A stretch of 64,000 bases of DNA, taken from assembly GCF_901827185.1 (NCBI RefSeq), contig NZ_LR594671.1, forward strand, positions 2,542,001 to 2,606,000, written 5' to 3'. This document shows positions 12,853 to 24,490 of this stretch, in pieces (position 1 is the stretch's first letter; the number at the start of each line of letters is the position of its first letter). The translations under genes were made by a program, and so were the position numbers. The notes under the pieces were generated by a model, which worked only from the letters and a program-made list of their open reading frames with translations, searched no databases and was not told the DNA's origin. The stretch is from Variovorax sp. PBL-E5. GTDB lineage: Bacteria; Pseudomonadota; Gammaproteobacteria; Burkholderiales; Burkholderiaceae_C.

Positions 12853-13329
12853 GTGGCAACCATTCCCATCACCAAGCGCGGCGCAGAGAAGCTGCGCGAA
12901 GAACTTCACCGGCTCAAGACCGTCGATCGGCCGTGGGTGATCAACTCGATCGCTGAAGCCCGGGCCCAGGGTGACCTCAGCGAGAACGCCGAGTACGAGG
13001 TCGCCAAGGACCGTCAGGGCTTCATCGAGGGCCGCATCCAGGACATCGAAGGCAAGCTGTCGGCCGCTCAGATCATCGATCCGTCCGGGCTCGATGCGGG
13101 CGGCAAGGTCGTCTTCGGTTCCACGGTCGAGCTCGAGGAAGAGAAGACCGGTGAAGCGGTCAAATACCAGATCGTGGGCGAGGACGAGGCCGACCTGAAG
13201 CTTGGGCTCATCAACGTGTCCAGCCCGATCGCGCGCGCGCTGATCGGCAAGGAGGAGGGCGATACCGCCGAGGTGCAGGCGCCCGGCGGCGTGAAGCACT
13301 ACGAGATCGTCAAGGTCAGCTACCTCTGA
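12853..13329 (+). CDS. greA: GreA, transcript cleavage factor
   Basis: Rescues backtracked RNA polymerase by stimulating cleavage of the nascent RNA 3' end through the secondary channel. The 158-residue protein has an N-terminal coiled coil (about 1-75) with the tip acidic residues in [10 protein letters not shown], and a C-terminal FKBP-like globular domain. The start is GTG (GTGGCAACC). It lies just after the kdoO terminator, so its promoter must overlap the terminator region. Neighbourhood carAB-greA is common in this order. Confidence 0.96.
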   Translation: MATIPITKRGAEKLREELHRLKTVDRPWVINSIAEARAQGDLSENAEYEVAKDRQGFIEGRIQDIEGKLSAAQIIDPSGLDAGGKVVFGSTVELEEEKTGEAVKYQIVGEDEADLKLGLINVSSPIARALIGKEEGDTAEVQAPGGVKHYEIVKVSYL

Positions 13330-13339
13330 CGGAGAGCGC

Positions 13340-13722
13340 ATGAAGGCTCGGATCGCGCTGATGCTGGCCGCCTTTTGGTGGTGCCGATGCTGTTCGCGCG
13401 CCTCGGCAACCCGGTCGTCGCGGGTAATTTCGCTGGCGAGCTGTTCGCCGCGCAGACCTGGATCGCACTCGGCTGCGGGCTGGTGCTGCTGGTCCACGCC
13501 CGGGCCGGCGCCGGCGCATCCATCGATGGCCCTGCGCGCACCACGATTTCCCTGACCGTGATCGCGCTGCTGCTGGCCCTGCTGCAGCAGTATGCGGTGG
13601 CACCTCACATCCTCGCGCGCGAGAACCTCAGGCTCTGGCATGGCCTCGGCAGCGGCATGTACTTGGGCCAATGGGTCTGTGCGGGCATTCTCTTGTGGCG
13701 GATGGGCCGCCGGACTGCCTGA
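13340..13722 (+). pseudogene. DUF4149-type membrane protein gene with a frameshifting deletion near its 5' end
   Basis: A GGAGAG ribosome-binding site precedes ATG 13340, which opens MKARIALMLAAFWW, the expected N-terminus. After about 13 codons the remaining coding sequence continues in another frame as LVVPMLFARLGNPVVAG and runs to the stop at 13722 with three further hydrophobic segments. Relatives, as I recall them, have about ten more residues between the WW and VVP segments, so the break at TTTTGGTGGTGCC looks like a deletion between short TGGTGG repeats rather than a single-base slip. It is either a genuine pseudogene or an assembly error. A short product from TTG 13375 would lack the first membrane segment. 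The 3' end meets the opposing gene with no gap. Confidence 0.6.
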
Positions 13723-14499
13723 TCAGGCCTTCCAGAACTGGGTGATCCAGCGCGCCGGCCGGATGAAGCGAAAGCGCCGGTTGCGCCGGCCCGCCAGCGC
13801 GTCCGGCGGATTGCATTCCCCGTGAAAGACCACGATGCGCGCATCCGGCGGCACGAAGGGTTCGCGCCAGTAGTTGGTGGGCCAGGTCGGGATGCCGTGG
13901 TACTTGAAGCTCGGGCACCACGCTTCGGGCCAGTAGGCGAGCTGCCCCTTGCGGTACATGAAGTCCGACAGGTAGGTCTGCTCGTTGCGGTACTGCGCCT
14001 GCACCGCGTCCATGTTCGCGCGGAAATGCGCCAGCACGTCGGGATGCGCACCCAGCTCGAAGCGATAGACCGAGGAGTTCCCCGTGATGCGGCGGCGGCG
14101 CCAGGGCCGTTCGTAGTCGTGGATGATCAGGAATTCGCCGGGCTGCTCGAAGAAGGCATCGAGGCTGCCGACCACGACCACGTCGAGGTCGACGAAGAGC
14201 GCCGTGCCGCGCAGGCCGTGCAGGTCCTGCTCGAAGGTGGTGAGCTTCTTCCATGCGCGGTCCACCTGTCCCGGCGCGAGTTCCAGGTCGAGCGGCGGAA
14301 TCGGGAAACAGCGGACCTCGCTGCGGATGCCTTCGCTGTCGTCGGTCAGGCAGACGAAGCTGAATTCGCCGCTCAGATGGCGCCGCACCATCGCATAGAG
14401 GCGATTGACGTAGTCGGGGCCGTACTTGGTGCCCCACTTCATGCACAGCACGTGCCGGGTCGCTGGCGCAACCCCAGGCTTCGTCTCCACGGCCGTCAC
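13723..14499 (-). CDS. Glycosyltransferase, GT-A-like
   Basis: A 258-residue soluble protein with an N-terminal CMKWGTKYGPDYVNRLY segment and the metal/nucleotide-sugar DxD motif in FVDLDVVVVGSLD (D104, D106). No membrane segment or signal peptide is seen, so it is probably cytoplasmic, adding a sugar to a surface glycan or lipid; donor and acceptor cannot be inferred. The start is GTG, 2 bases downstream of the yhbY stop, so both share a transcript. Its stop abuts the opposing DUF4149 stop within the palindrome TGATCA. Confidence 0.75.
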   Translation of the reverse strand: MTAVETKPGVAPATRHVLCMKWGTKYGPDYVNRLYAMVRRHLSGEFSFVCLTDDSEGIRSEVRCFPIPPLDLELAPGQVDRAWKKLTTFEQDLHGLRGTALFVDLDVVVVGSLDAFFEQPGEFLIIHDYERPWRRRRITGNSSVYRFELGAHPDVLAHFRANMDAVQAQYRNEQTYLSDFMYRKGQLAYWPEAWCPSFKYHGIPTWPTNYWREPFVPPDARIVVFHGECNPPDALAGRRNRRFRFIRPARWITQFWKA

Positions 14500-14501
14500 T
14501 G

Positions 14502-14981
14502 TCAGTCGGCCTGTCGGCGCTTCTTGACCGACAGCGGCCTCTTGGCCTTGGCGCGCTTGACGGTGCCGCCCGGCGTGAGCCGCTGGTTGCCGAGCACGCG
14601 CAGGGTCTTGATCTCGGGGCGCTGGCCGCCGCGTTTGCTGTATTTGAGCACCTTGACGTCGCGCGGGCCGGGCATGCGGTCCTCGTCGACGGCGCGTTCC
14701 TTGTCGGGCACCGGCCGCCAGAGGACCAGCAGCTTGCCGATGTGCTGGATCGGCGCGGCGTCCAGTTCGTCGGCGAGCGTCTGCAGCATGGCTTCGCGTG
14801 CCGTCCGGTCGTCGGAAAAGACGCGCACCTTGATCAGGCCGTGGGCCTTGAGGGCGGCATCGGTCTCCTTCTTGACGGCCGGCGTCAGTCCGTCGCCGCC
14901 GATCATGACGATCGGATCCAGATGGTGCGCTTCGGAGCGGTGCACCTTGCGCTGCGCGGGGGTCAGTTGAATGGCGGGCAT
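14502..14981 (-). CDS. yhbY: YhbY-family RNA-binding protein (CRM domain)
   Basis: Binds the 50S precursor or 23S rRNA and acts in ribosome assembly. The 159-residue protein from ATG 14981 has a CRM domain (about 1-95) with the [21 protein letters not shown]-terminus and the family GxxG loop as GGDG. A basic C-terminal tail rich in Lys and Arg, longer than E. coli YhbY (97 residues), probably adds RNA contacts. It is divergent from rlmE with only 20 bases between the start codons, an arrangement common across proteobacteria for these two ribosome-biogenesis genes. Confidence 0.9.
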   Translation of the reverse strand: MPAIQLTPAQRKVHRSEAHHLDPIVMIGGDGLTPAVKKETDAALKAHGLIKVRVFSDDRTAREAMLQTLADELDAAPIQHIGKLLVLWRPVPDKERAVDEDRMPGPRDVKVLKYSKRGGQRPEIKTLRVLGNQRLTPGGTVKRAKAKRPLSVKKRRQAD

Positions 14982-14985
14982 CCCC

Positions 14986-14993
14986 GTATTATC
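14986..14993. promoter_or_regulatory. Shared bidirectional -10 between yhbY and rlmE
   Basis: The core GTATTATC reads TATTAT (14987-14992) toward rlmE and GATAAT (14993-14988) toward yhbY. Spacing to the two start codons is 9 and 6 bases, so both mRNAs would be leaderless or nearly so. No clear -35 elements are seen on either side. Confidence 0.4.
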
Positions 14994-15001
14994 GAGTGTC
15001 A

Positions 15002-15670
15002 ATGAACCCCAAACCGAAAAGCAAGAAGGTCAACAAGGCATGGCTGCATGACCACATCAACGACCCGTATGTGAAACTGGCCACGCGGGAGGGTTATCGG
15101 GCGCGCGCCGCCTACAAGCTCAAGGAGATCGATGAGACGCTGGGCCTGATCAAGCCCGGACAGCTGGTGATCGATCTGGGCTCGACGCCGGGCGCCTGGA
15201 GCCAGTATGTGCGGCGCAGGCTGTCGCCGACGGGTGCGGCGGTCGGCGAACTCGCGGGCACGATCATCGCGCTGGACATGCTGCCGATGGAGCCGATCGA
15301 GGGCGTGCTTTTTCTTCAGGGCGATTTCCGCGAGGCCGAGGTGCTGGAGCGGCTCGAGCGCGCCATGGGTGGCCGGCTCGCCGATGTGGTGGTTTCCGAC
15401 ATGGCGCCCAACCTCTCGGGCATCGAATCGGCCGACGCGGCACGCATCGCGCACCTGGTGGAGCTTGCGATCGACTTTGCGCAGCACCACATGAAGCCTG
15501 AAGGCGCACTGGTCGCCAAGCTGTTCCATGGCAGCGGCTACAGCGAGCTGACGAAGCTTTTCAAGGACAACTTCCGCGTCGTCAAGCCGATGAAGCCCAA
15601 GGCCTCGCGCGACAAATCGTCCGAGACCTTCATGGTGGGCATGGGAATCAAAAGGGCGGATACGAATTGA
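15002..15670 (+). CDS. rlmE: RlmE (FtsJ), 23S rRNA Um2552 2'-O-methyltransferase
   Basis: Methylates the 2'-OH of U2552 in the A loop of 23S rRNA late in 50S assembly. The 222-residue protein has a Rossmann methyltransferase fold with the SAM motif [13 protein letters not shown]. The catalytic tetrad K39, D133, K173 and E209 matches K38, D124, K164 and E199 of E. coli. A GTG two codons earlier (14996) is possible. ftsH follows on the same strand, as in E. coli. Confidence 0.95.
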   Translation: MNPKPKSKKVNKAWLHDHINDPYVKLATREGYRARAAYKLKEIDETLGLIKPGQLVIDLGSTPGAWSQYVRRRLSPTGAAVGELAGTIIALDMLPMEPIEGVLFLQGDFREAEVLERLERAMGGRLADVVVSDMAPNLSGIESADAARIAHLVELAIDFAQHHMKPEGALVAKLFHGSGYSELTKLFKDNFRVVKPMKPKASRDKSSETFMVGMGIKRADTN

Positions 15671-15751
15671 TACGCCGGCGCGATTTCGCCAATTCGGCCT
15701 AAAACCGCTCGGCCCCTATGGCCGCTCACGGAAAATTGCCACGTTTCGCAG

Positions 15752-15779
15752 GTTGAAAAGCCTAAAATGGGTGCCAATT
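15752..15779 (+). promoter_or_regulatory. Possible heat-shock (sigma-32) promoter of ftsH
   Basis: GTTGAAA (15752-15758) is followed after 14 bases by GCCAATT (15773-15779), a partial match to CTTGAAA-N12-14-CCCCAT. ftsH is sigma-32 dependent in E. coli. The -10 match is weak, so this is only a candidate. Confidence 0.3.
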
Positions 15780-15837
15780 GCGTGCCCTCAGCGCGTTTTC
15801 TTTTTTCGATGCAACGCGCCTTCGACTGGAGCTTCGT

Positions 15838-17757
<1,920 letters not shown>

Positions 17758-17781
17758 CCGAGCATGTTGCGCTGGCGATCG

Positions 17782-17806
17782 ACGGGGCCTCGGGCCCCGT
17801 TTTTTC
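17782..17806 (+). terminator. Rho-independent terminator after ftsH
   Basis: Eight-base-pair stem ACGGGGCC (17782-17789) with GGCCCCGT (17793-17800), TCG loop, then a run of T from 17800. The folP start at 17823 lies 17 bases beyond it. Confidence 0.85.
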
Positions 17807-17822
17807 ATGGGGCCGCTTCGGC

Positions 17823-18683
17823 ATGACGGCAGTCTGGCGTACCACGCGCTTCGCGATCGACCTCGCGCAGCCGCGCGTGATGGGCATCGTCAACGTCACG
17901 CCGGATTCCTTCTCCGATGGCGGCGCGCATGCCTCGACCGAGGCGGCCGTGCGGCATTGCGTGCGGCTGGTGGAGGAGGGTGCCGACATTCTCGACATCG
18001 GCGGCGAGTCGACCCGACCGGGCAGTCCGGCCGTTCCGCTGGAACAGGAGCTGGCGCGCGTGCTGCCGGTGTTGCGCGAGGCGCTCAAACTCGGGGTCCC
18101 GGTCTCGGTCGATACCTCCAAGCCCGAAGTGATACGCGCCGTGCTCGAGCTCGGCGCCGACATCGTCAACGACATCTGGGCTTTGCGCAGGCCGGGCGCG
18201 CGCGAAGCGGTGGCACAGCACCCGTCGTGCGGTATCTGCCTGATGCACATGCACCGCGACCCCCAGACCATGCAGACGGCGCCGATGGAGGGCGACGCAG
18301 TGCCCGCGGTACGCTCGTTCCTGGCGCAGCACGCGCAGGCGCTGGTGGCGCTCGGCGTCGACGCGGCGCGCATCGTGGTCGATCCCGGCATCGGTTTCGG
18401 CAAGACCACCGCACAGAATTTCGCCTTGCTCGCACGCCAGTATGAGCTGATCGCCGCCGGCTGGCCGGTGCTCGCCGGCTGGTCGCGCAAGTCCTCGCTC
18501 GGCGCCGTGGCCGGCATCGAGGCAGCGGCCGGGCGCATGGTGCCGAGCGTGGCAGCGGCCGTGCTGGCCGTCGAGCACGGTGCGTCGGTCGTGCGCGTGC
18601 ATGATGTGCGCGAGACCGTCGCGGCGCTGGCCGTGTGGCAAGCGATGAAACAGCAAGGACAAGAAGAAGGGCAAGACCCATGA
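17823..18683 (+). CDS. folP: FolP, dihydropteroate synthase
   Basis: Joins 6-hydroxymethyl-dihydropterin pyrophosphate and p-aminobenzoate in folate synthesis; the sulfonamide target. The 286-residue TIM barrel shows the family signatures [12 protein letters not shown] near the N-terminus, [18 protein letters not shown] and DPGIGFGKT. The ATG at 17823 follows the ftsH terminator. Its stop overlaps the glmM start (ATGA), the same folP-glmM pairing as in E. coli. Confidence 0.96.
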   Translation: MTAVWRTTRFAIDLAQPRVMGIVNVTPDSFSDGGAHASTEAAVRHCVRLVEEGADILDIGGESTRPGSPAVPLEQELARVLPVLREALKLGVPVSVDTSKPEVIRAVLELGADIVNDIWALRRPGAREAVAQHPSCGICLMHMHRDPQTMQTAPMEGDAVPAVRSFLAQHAQALVALGVDAARIVVDPGIGFGKTTAQNFALLARQYELIAAGWPVLAGWSRKSSLGAVAGIEAAAGRMVPSVAAAVLAVEHGASVVRVHDVRETVAALAVWQAMKQQGQEEGQDP

Positions 18684-20008
18684 CAAGACAATACTTCGGC
18701 ACCGACGGCATTCGCGGCACGGTCGGCAAGCCGCCGATCACGCCCGACTTCGTGCTGCGTCTCGCGCATGCCGTGGGCCGCGTGCTCCGCAAGACCGAGG
18801 CGCGCCCGACGGTGCTGATCGGCAAGGACACGCGGATCTCGGGCTACATGCTCGAATCGGCGCTCGAATCGGGCTTCAATTCCGCGGGCGTCGATGTCGT
18901 GCTGCTCGGCCCCTTGCCGACGCCGGGCGTGGCCTACCTCACGCGCGCGCAGCGTGCCAGCCTGGGCGTGGTGATCAGCGCCAGCCACAACGCCTACCCC
19001 GACAACGGCATCAAGTTCTTCAGCGCGCAGGGCACCAAGCTCAGCGATGAATGGGAGCTGGCGGTCGAAGCGGCGCTCGAGGAGCCGCCGGTCTGGGCCG
19101 ATTCGGCACAGATCGGCAAGGCGCGCCGGCTCAACGATGCATCGGGCCGCTACATCGAGTTCTGCAAGAGCACCTTCGCCTACGACCTCACGCTGCGCGG
19201 GCTGAAGCTGGTGGTCGACGGCGCGCACGGCGCGGCCTACCAGGTCGCGCCGCAGGTGTTCCACGAGCTCGGCGCGGACGTGGTCAGCATCGGTTGCGCG
19301 CCCGACGGGTTGAACATCAACAAGGGCTTCGGGGCCACGCATCCTCAGGCGCTGATCGAGGCGGTGCGCGCGCAAGGCGCCAGCTACGGCATCGCGCTCG
19401 ACGGCGACGCAGACCGGCTGCAGCTGGTGGATGCGAGCGGGCGGCTCTTCAACGGCGACGAGCTGCTCTACCTGATGGTGATGGAGCGCATCGTGCGCGG
19501 CGAGAAGCCTTCCGGCGTGGTCGGCACGCTGATGACCAACAAGGCCGTCGAGATGGCGCTGCGCGCGCAGGGCGTCGAATTCGTGCGCGCCCGCGTGGGC
19601 GACCGCTATGTGCTGGAGGAACTCGAGAAGCGCCGCTGGCTGCTCGGCGGCGAGGGTTCGGGCCATCTGCTCGCGCTGGACCGCCACACGACCGGTGACG
19701 GCATCGTGAGCGCGCTGCAGGTGCTGCAGGCCTGTGTGCGCAGCGGCAAGCGGGTGGACGAGCTGCTGGCTGGCATGACGCTGTTTCCGCAGACCCTCGT
19801 CAATGTCCGCCTAGCCGAAGGCCAGGACTGGAAGGGCAATGTCGAGCTCGCCGACGAGATCCTCCGCACCGAAGCGGAACTGGGCGAAGCGGGCCGTGTC
19901 CTGATCCGCGCGAGCGGCACCGAACCACTGGTGCGTGTGATGGTCGAGGCGCGCGATGCGGCGCAGGCCGAGGCTTGCGCACACCGCCTCGCCGCCACCC
20001 TGGGCTGA
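18680..20008 (+). CDS. glmM: GlmM, phosphoglucosamine mutase
   Basis: Converts glucosamine-6-phosphate to glucosamine-1-phosphate for UDP-GlcNAc, which feeds both peptidoglycan and LpxA. The 442-residue protein has the four-domain phosphohexomutase fold. The phosphoserine is S102 in SASHN (same number as in E. coli), the metal loop is DGDADR, and the phosphate-binding loop [12 protein letters not shown] is near the C-terminus. The ATG overlaps the folP stop, with GAAGGGC upstream as ribosome-binding site. Confidence 0.97.
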   Translation: MTRQYFGTDGIRGTVGKPPITPDFVLRLAHAVGRVLRKTEARPTVLIGKDTRISGYMLESALESGFNSAGVDVVLLGPLPTPGVAYLTRAQRASLGVVISASHNAYPDNGIKFFSAQGTKLSDEWELAVEAALEEPPVWADSAQIGKARRLNDASGRYIEFCKSTFAYDLTLRGLKLVVDGAHGAAYQVAPQVFHELGADVVSIGCAPDGLNINKGFGATHPQALIEAVRAQGASYGIALDGDADRLQLVDASGRLFNGDELLYLMVMERIVRGEKPSGVVGTLMTNKAVEMALRAQGVEFVRARVGDRYVLEELEKRRWLLGGEGSGHLLALDRHTTGDGIVSALQVLQACVRSGKRVDELLAGMTLFPQTLVNVRLAEGQDWKGNVELADEILRTEAELGEAGRVLIRASGTEPLVRVMVEARDAAQAEACAHRLAATLG

Positions 20009-20039
20009 CGCGCAATGCGCGCCTGAAGAAGGAATCCGC

Positions 20040-20519
20040 GTGATCGAACTCGTGATGGCCGACTATCGACATCCCGCGCATGCCGAAGCAGTGGTCACGC
20101 TGCTCGACGCCTATGCGTGCGACCCGGCCGGCGGCGGGACGCCGCTGGCACCCGAGGTGCGGGCCGCACTGCCCGGCGCGCTGGCGGCCCGGCCGCAGGC
20201 CTTCAGCGTGCTGGCCTATGACGGCGAGCAGCCCATCGGCCTTGTGAACTGCATCGAGGGCTTCTCGACCTTCGCGTGCAAACCGCTGGTCAACGTGCAC
20301 GATGTCGTCGTGCTGGCGAGCCACCGCGGCCGGCGTGTAGCCCAGCGCATGCTGCGCCGGGTGGAGGCCGAGGCGCGCTCACGCGGCGCCTGCAAGCTCA
20401 CGCTCGAAGTGCTGTCGGGCAACGCGAGCGCGCTGCGCGCGTACGAACGCGAAGGTTTCGCCGGCTTCCAGCTCGATCCGGCCTTCGGCTCGGCGATGTT
20501 CCTGCAGAAGAAGCTTTGA
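20040..20519 (+). CDS. GNAT-family N-acetyltransferase
   Basis: A 159-residue acetyl-CoA-dependent acetyltransferase; the substrate is unknown. GTG 20040 is preceded by AAGGA at a good distance, which decides the start. The acetyl-CoA loop appears as HRGRRVAQRML after beta-strand VHDVVVL, and the C-terminal NASALRAYEREGFAGF segment is typical GNAT motif B. It follows glmM by 31 bases on the same strand and could be cotranscribed. Its TGA abuts the opposing gene inside TGATCA. Confidence 0.82.
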   Translation: MIELVMADYRHPAHAEAVVTLLDAYACDPAGGGTPLAPEVRAALPGALAARPQAFSVLAYDGEQPIGLVNCIEGFSTFACKPLVNVHDVVVLASHRGRRVAQRMLRRVEAEARSRGACKLTLEVLSGNASALRAYEREGFAGFQLDPAFGSAMFLQKKL

Positions 20520-21791
<1,272 letters not shown>

Positions 21792-21818
21792 GCTGCCTCC
21801 TGTGAATGGGGTAAGGCC

Positions 21819-22907
21819 TCAGGCCCGCTGTGCGAATTGCCAGGCCATTTCGGCCATCGGACGTGCGCCGCGACCGGAGGCTACCGCCTGCTCGCTCGAT
21901 GCGGTGCCGGCTTCGACCCGCTTGGCAATGCCTTGCAGGATCGCGGCCATGCGAAAGAGGTTGTAGGCCTGGTAGAAATTCCAGTCCGGCGCGAGCGCCT
22001 CGGGCGTGGTGATGCCGGTGCGCTCGCAGTACTTGCGGATGTAGTCGCTTTCGGTCGGAATGCCCAGGCTCTCGAGGTCGAGGCCACCGATGCCGCGGAA
22101 CGATCCCGGCGCGATGTGCCACGACATGCAGTGGTAGCTGAAGTCGGCCAGCGGATGGCCCAGCGTCGAGAGCTCCCAGTCGAGCACGGCGATGGCGCGC
22201 GGCTCGGTGGGGTGGAACATCAGGTTGTCGAGGCGAAAGTCGCCGTGCACGATCGAGCTCATCTGCGCGTCGCGCGCGCTGGCCGGCATGTGGGCCGGCA
22301 GCCATTCCATCAGGCGGTCCATCTCGGGGATCGGCTGCGTGACCGAGGCGAGGTACTGCTTGCTCCAGCGCCCGATCTGGCGCTCGAAGTAGTTGCCCGG
22401 CCGGCCGTAGTCGGCCAGGCCGCGCGCGGCGAAGTCCACCGTGTGCAGCGCGGCAATGACACGGTTCATCTCATCGTAGATGGCGCTGCGCTCCGCATTG
22501 CTCATGCCAGGCAACGACTGGTCCCAGAGGACGCGGCCGGCCATGAACTCCATCACGTAGAAGGCGCGGCCGATCACCGATTCGTCCTCGCACAGGCCAT
22601 ACATCCGCGGCACCGGCACGTTGGTGCCGGCAAGACCGCGCATGACCTTGAACTCGCGTTCCACCGCATGGGCCGAGGGCAGCAGCTTGGCGACCGGCCC
22701 CGGCTTGGCGCGCATCACGTAGCTTTGCGACGGCGTGACGAGCTTGTAGGTCGGGTTGGATTGGCCGCCCTTGAACATCTCGACCGCCAGCGGTCCTTTG
22801 AAGCCGTCGAGGTTCTTTTCGAGCCAGGCCGTCAGTGCATCGACGTCGAAGAGATGTTGCTTGGAGACGGCACGGGTGCCGACGAAGTTGTCGAAGTCCT
22901 GGGTCAT
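21819..22907 (-). CDS. APH-family kinase, putative 4-hydroxyacyl-CoA kinase (LvaA / ACAD10-11 kinase-like)
   Basis: A 362-residue protein of the aminoglycoside phosphotransferase fold. The catalytic loop HGDFRLDN is at 221-228 (D223, N228), the metal-binding Asp is D243 in LDWELS, and a candidate ATP-binding Lys is K68 in MRAKPG. It is not an antibiotic-resistance gene by context: it sits directly upstream of an ACAD10/11-like dehydrogenase, the pair fused into one polypeptide in mammalian ACAD10 and ACAD11 and separate in LvaA/LvaC of Pseudomonas putida, where the kinase phosphorylates the 4-hydroxy group of acyl-CoA. No homologue of the small LvaB partner is visible. Confidence 0.82.
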   Translation of the reverse strand: MTQDFDNFVGTRAVSKQHLFDVDALTAWLEKNLDGFKGPLAVEMFKGGQSNPTYKLVTPSQSYVMRAKPGPVAKLLPSAHAVEREFKVMRGLAGTNVPVPRMYGLCEDESVIGRAFYVMEFMAGRVLWDQSLPGMSNAERSAIYDEMNRVIAALHTVDFAARGLADYGRPGNYFERQIGRWSKQYLASVTQPIPEMDRLMEWLPAHMPASARDAQMSSIVHGDFRLDNLMFHPTEPRAIAVLDWELSTLGHPLADFSYHCMSWHIAPGSFRGIGGLDLESLGIPTESDYIRKYCERTGITTPEALAPDWNFYQAYNLFRMAAILQGIAKRVEAGTASSEQAVASGRGARPMAEMAWQFAQRA

Positions 22908-22920
22908 GTCTCTGAGGTCG

Positions 22921-23643
22921 CTATTGGTCGTCGGCTTCGGAGATGCGCATCAGCGCGGCGCGGTCCAGCACCACCAGGCCGGCCGGTTCGATGCGGATCG
23001 CATCCTCGCGCTCCATGGCCTTGAGTTCCTGGTTCACGCGCTGGCGCGATGCGCCGAGCAGTTGTGCCAATTCCTCCTGCGCGAGTTGCAGGCCGATGCG
23101 CATCTGGCTGCCGTCCGCGAGGTTCGGCACGCCGTAGCTGCGAACCAGATGGATCAGTTGCTTGGCGAGCCGGGCGCGCAGGGGCAGGGTGTTGAGGTCC
23201 TCGACCAGCCCGAACAAGGTGCGGATGCGGCGCGCCTGCAGGCGCATCAGTGCTTCGTAGAGCTCGACGTGGTTCGACAGGATCTTGCGAAAATCGGCGC
23301 GCGCCACGCACAGGATGGTGGAGTCGCCATGCGCATACGCATCGTGGGTGCGCCGGTCGCCGTCGAACATCGCCACGTCGCCGAACCAGATGCCCGGCTC
23401 CACATAGGTCAGCGTGACCTGCTTGCCCGATACTGCCGTCGAACTCACGCGCACCGCTCCCTTCGCGCATGCGATCCACTGCTCGGGCGGATCGCCGCGC
23501 GCGGCGATCAGCTCGCCGTCCTTGAAGCGTTTGACGAAAGCACATCGGAGGATGTCGTGGCGAAGGGATGGGGAAAGGGAAGAGAACCAGCGACCACTGT
23601 TGATCGCCTCACGTTCTTCGATGGTAAGAATGGGATCGTCCAT
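22921..23643 (-). CDS. Crp/Fnr-family transcriptional regulator
   Basis: A 240-residue regulator with an N-terminal cyclic-nucleotide-binding-like beta barrel (about 20-140, YVEPGIWFGDVAMFDGDRRTH), a dimerisation helix (about 140-170) and a C-terminal winged helix-turn-helix (about 185-225; recognition helix ASRQRVNQELKAM). The Glu that follows the first Arg in the E. coli CRP recognition helix is Gln here, so a different half-site is expected. No Fnr cysteine cluster is seen. It sits inside the acyl-CoA operon, 13 bases before the kinase, and may control it; a CTGAC-N6-GTCAG palindrome lies in the operon's promoter region. Confidence 0.85.
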   Translation of the reverse strand: MDDPILTIEEREAINSGRWFSSLSPSLRHDILRCAFVKRFKDGELIAARGDPPEQWIACAKGAVRVSSTAVSGKQVTLTYVEPGIWFGDVAMFDGDRRTHDAYAHGDSTILCVARADFRKILSNHVELYEALMRLQARRIRTLFGLVEDLNTLPLRARLAKQLIHLVRSYGVPNLADGSQMRIGLQLAQEELAQLLGASRQRVNQELKAMEREDAIRIEPAGLVVLDRAALMRISEADDQ

Positions 23644-23700
23644 GGACTGTCCTGTCGGTGACTGGTGGGCGAAGGGTTGTCGCGCGAGAGACGCGCGGCG

Positions 23701-24480
23701 TCATTCGTAGCGCGGCGTCTGCTTGGCGAGAAAGGCGGCGATCCCGATGCCGGCGTTGGCGTGGTGCAGGTTGCGAACGAAATGATCCCGCTCCTGGCCC
23801 AGCTGCGAGACCAGCGTCGCGCCGCGCGCGTCGCTGAGCAGCTCCTTGATGCTGGCCAGCGCATTGGGCGCGCGCGCATTGAGCCGGCCTGCCAGCGCGA
23901 GGGCCGTCGCCAGCGCCTGGCCGCTTTCCGTGAGTTCGTTGACGAGGCCGAGCGCATGCAGGCGCGGTGCCTGGATGCGCTCGCCCTGCATCAGCCACTC
24001 GCTGGCCAATTGGCGCGGCAGGGACTGCGCGAGATGCCAGCTCAGGCCGCCGTCCGGCGACAGCGCGACGTTGCTGTACGAGGCCGCGAACACCGCGTCG
24101 CGCGCCGCGACGACGAAATCGCAGGCCAGCGCAAGAGAGAAGCCGGCGCCGGCCGCTGCACCTTCCACCGCCGCGATGACGGGCTTGGGAAAGGTGCGGA
24201 TCGAATCGATCCAGGTGTGCAATGCCTCGATGCTCTCGGCCTGCACCGAGGGCTCGCGCTCGCGGTTGGCAGTCAGCCGCTGCAGCGAGCCTCCGGCGCA
24301 GAACCATGCGCCTTCGCCCACGATGACCACGCTCCGGACCTCGTCGCTGTTCTCGGCGCCGTTGAGCGCCTCGATGCCCGCCGCGTACATCTCGGGACCC
24401 AGGGCATTGCGCTGCGCGGGATTGGAGAGCGTGAGCACCATGGTGTGCCCCTCGCTCGTGCTTTTCAGTTCTGCGGTCAT
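23701..24480 (-). CDS. Crotonase-family enoyl-CoA isomerase/hydratase (PaaG-like)
   Basis: A 259-residue crotonase-fold protein. The oxyanion-hole segments FCAGGSLQRL and EGAAAGAGFSLALACD are present, but both catalytic Glu residues of true enoyl-CoA hydratases are absent: the GGGCE-type Glu is Ser and the QPE-type Glu is not retained. Asp143 in SPDGG is in the position used by PaaG and delta3-delta2 enoyl-CoA isomerases. An isomerase or ring-modifying role (annotations such as alternative oxepin-CoA hydrolase are used for relatives) is therefore more likely than simple hydration. It lies 10 bases after the 3-hydroxyacyl-CoA dehydrogenase in the same operon. Confidence 0.82.
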   Translation of the reverse strand: MTAELKSTSEGHTMVLTLSNPAQRNALGPEMYAAGIEALNGAENSDEVRSVVIVGEGAWFCAGGSLQRLTANREREPSVQAESIEALHTWIDSIRTFPKPVIAAVEGAAAGAGFSLALACDFVVAARDAVFAASYSNVALSPDGGLSWHLAQSLPRQLASEWLMQGERIQAPRLHALGLVNELTESGQALATALALAGRLNARAPNALASIKELLSDARGATLVSQLGQERDHFVRNLHHANAGIGIAAFLAKQTPRYE

Positions 24481-24490
24481 CCGTTTCTCG

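Noticed and set aside
13340..13400. Programmed -1 frameshift in the DUF4149 gene
   Set aside because: No canonical X XXY YYZ slippery heptamer; CCTTTTGG alone is not convincing, and residues appear to be missing as well.
14996..15001. Minus-strand TTGACA (15001-14996) as -35 for yhbY
   Set aside because: Only 3 bases from GATAAT; wrong spacing for a promoter.
21819..22907. Aminoglycoside resistance gene
   Set aside because: Only the fold is shared; operon context with an ACAD10/11-like enzyme favours an acyl-CoA kinase.
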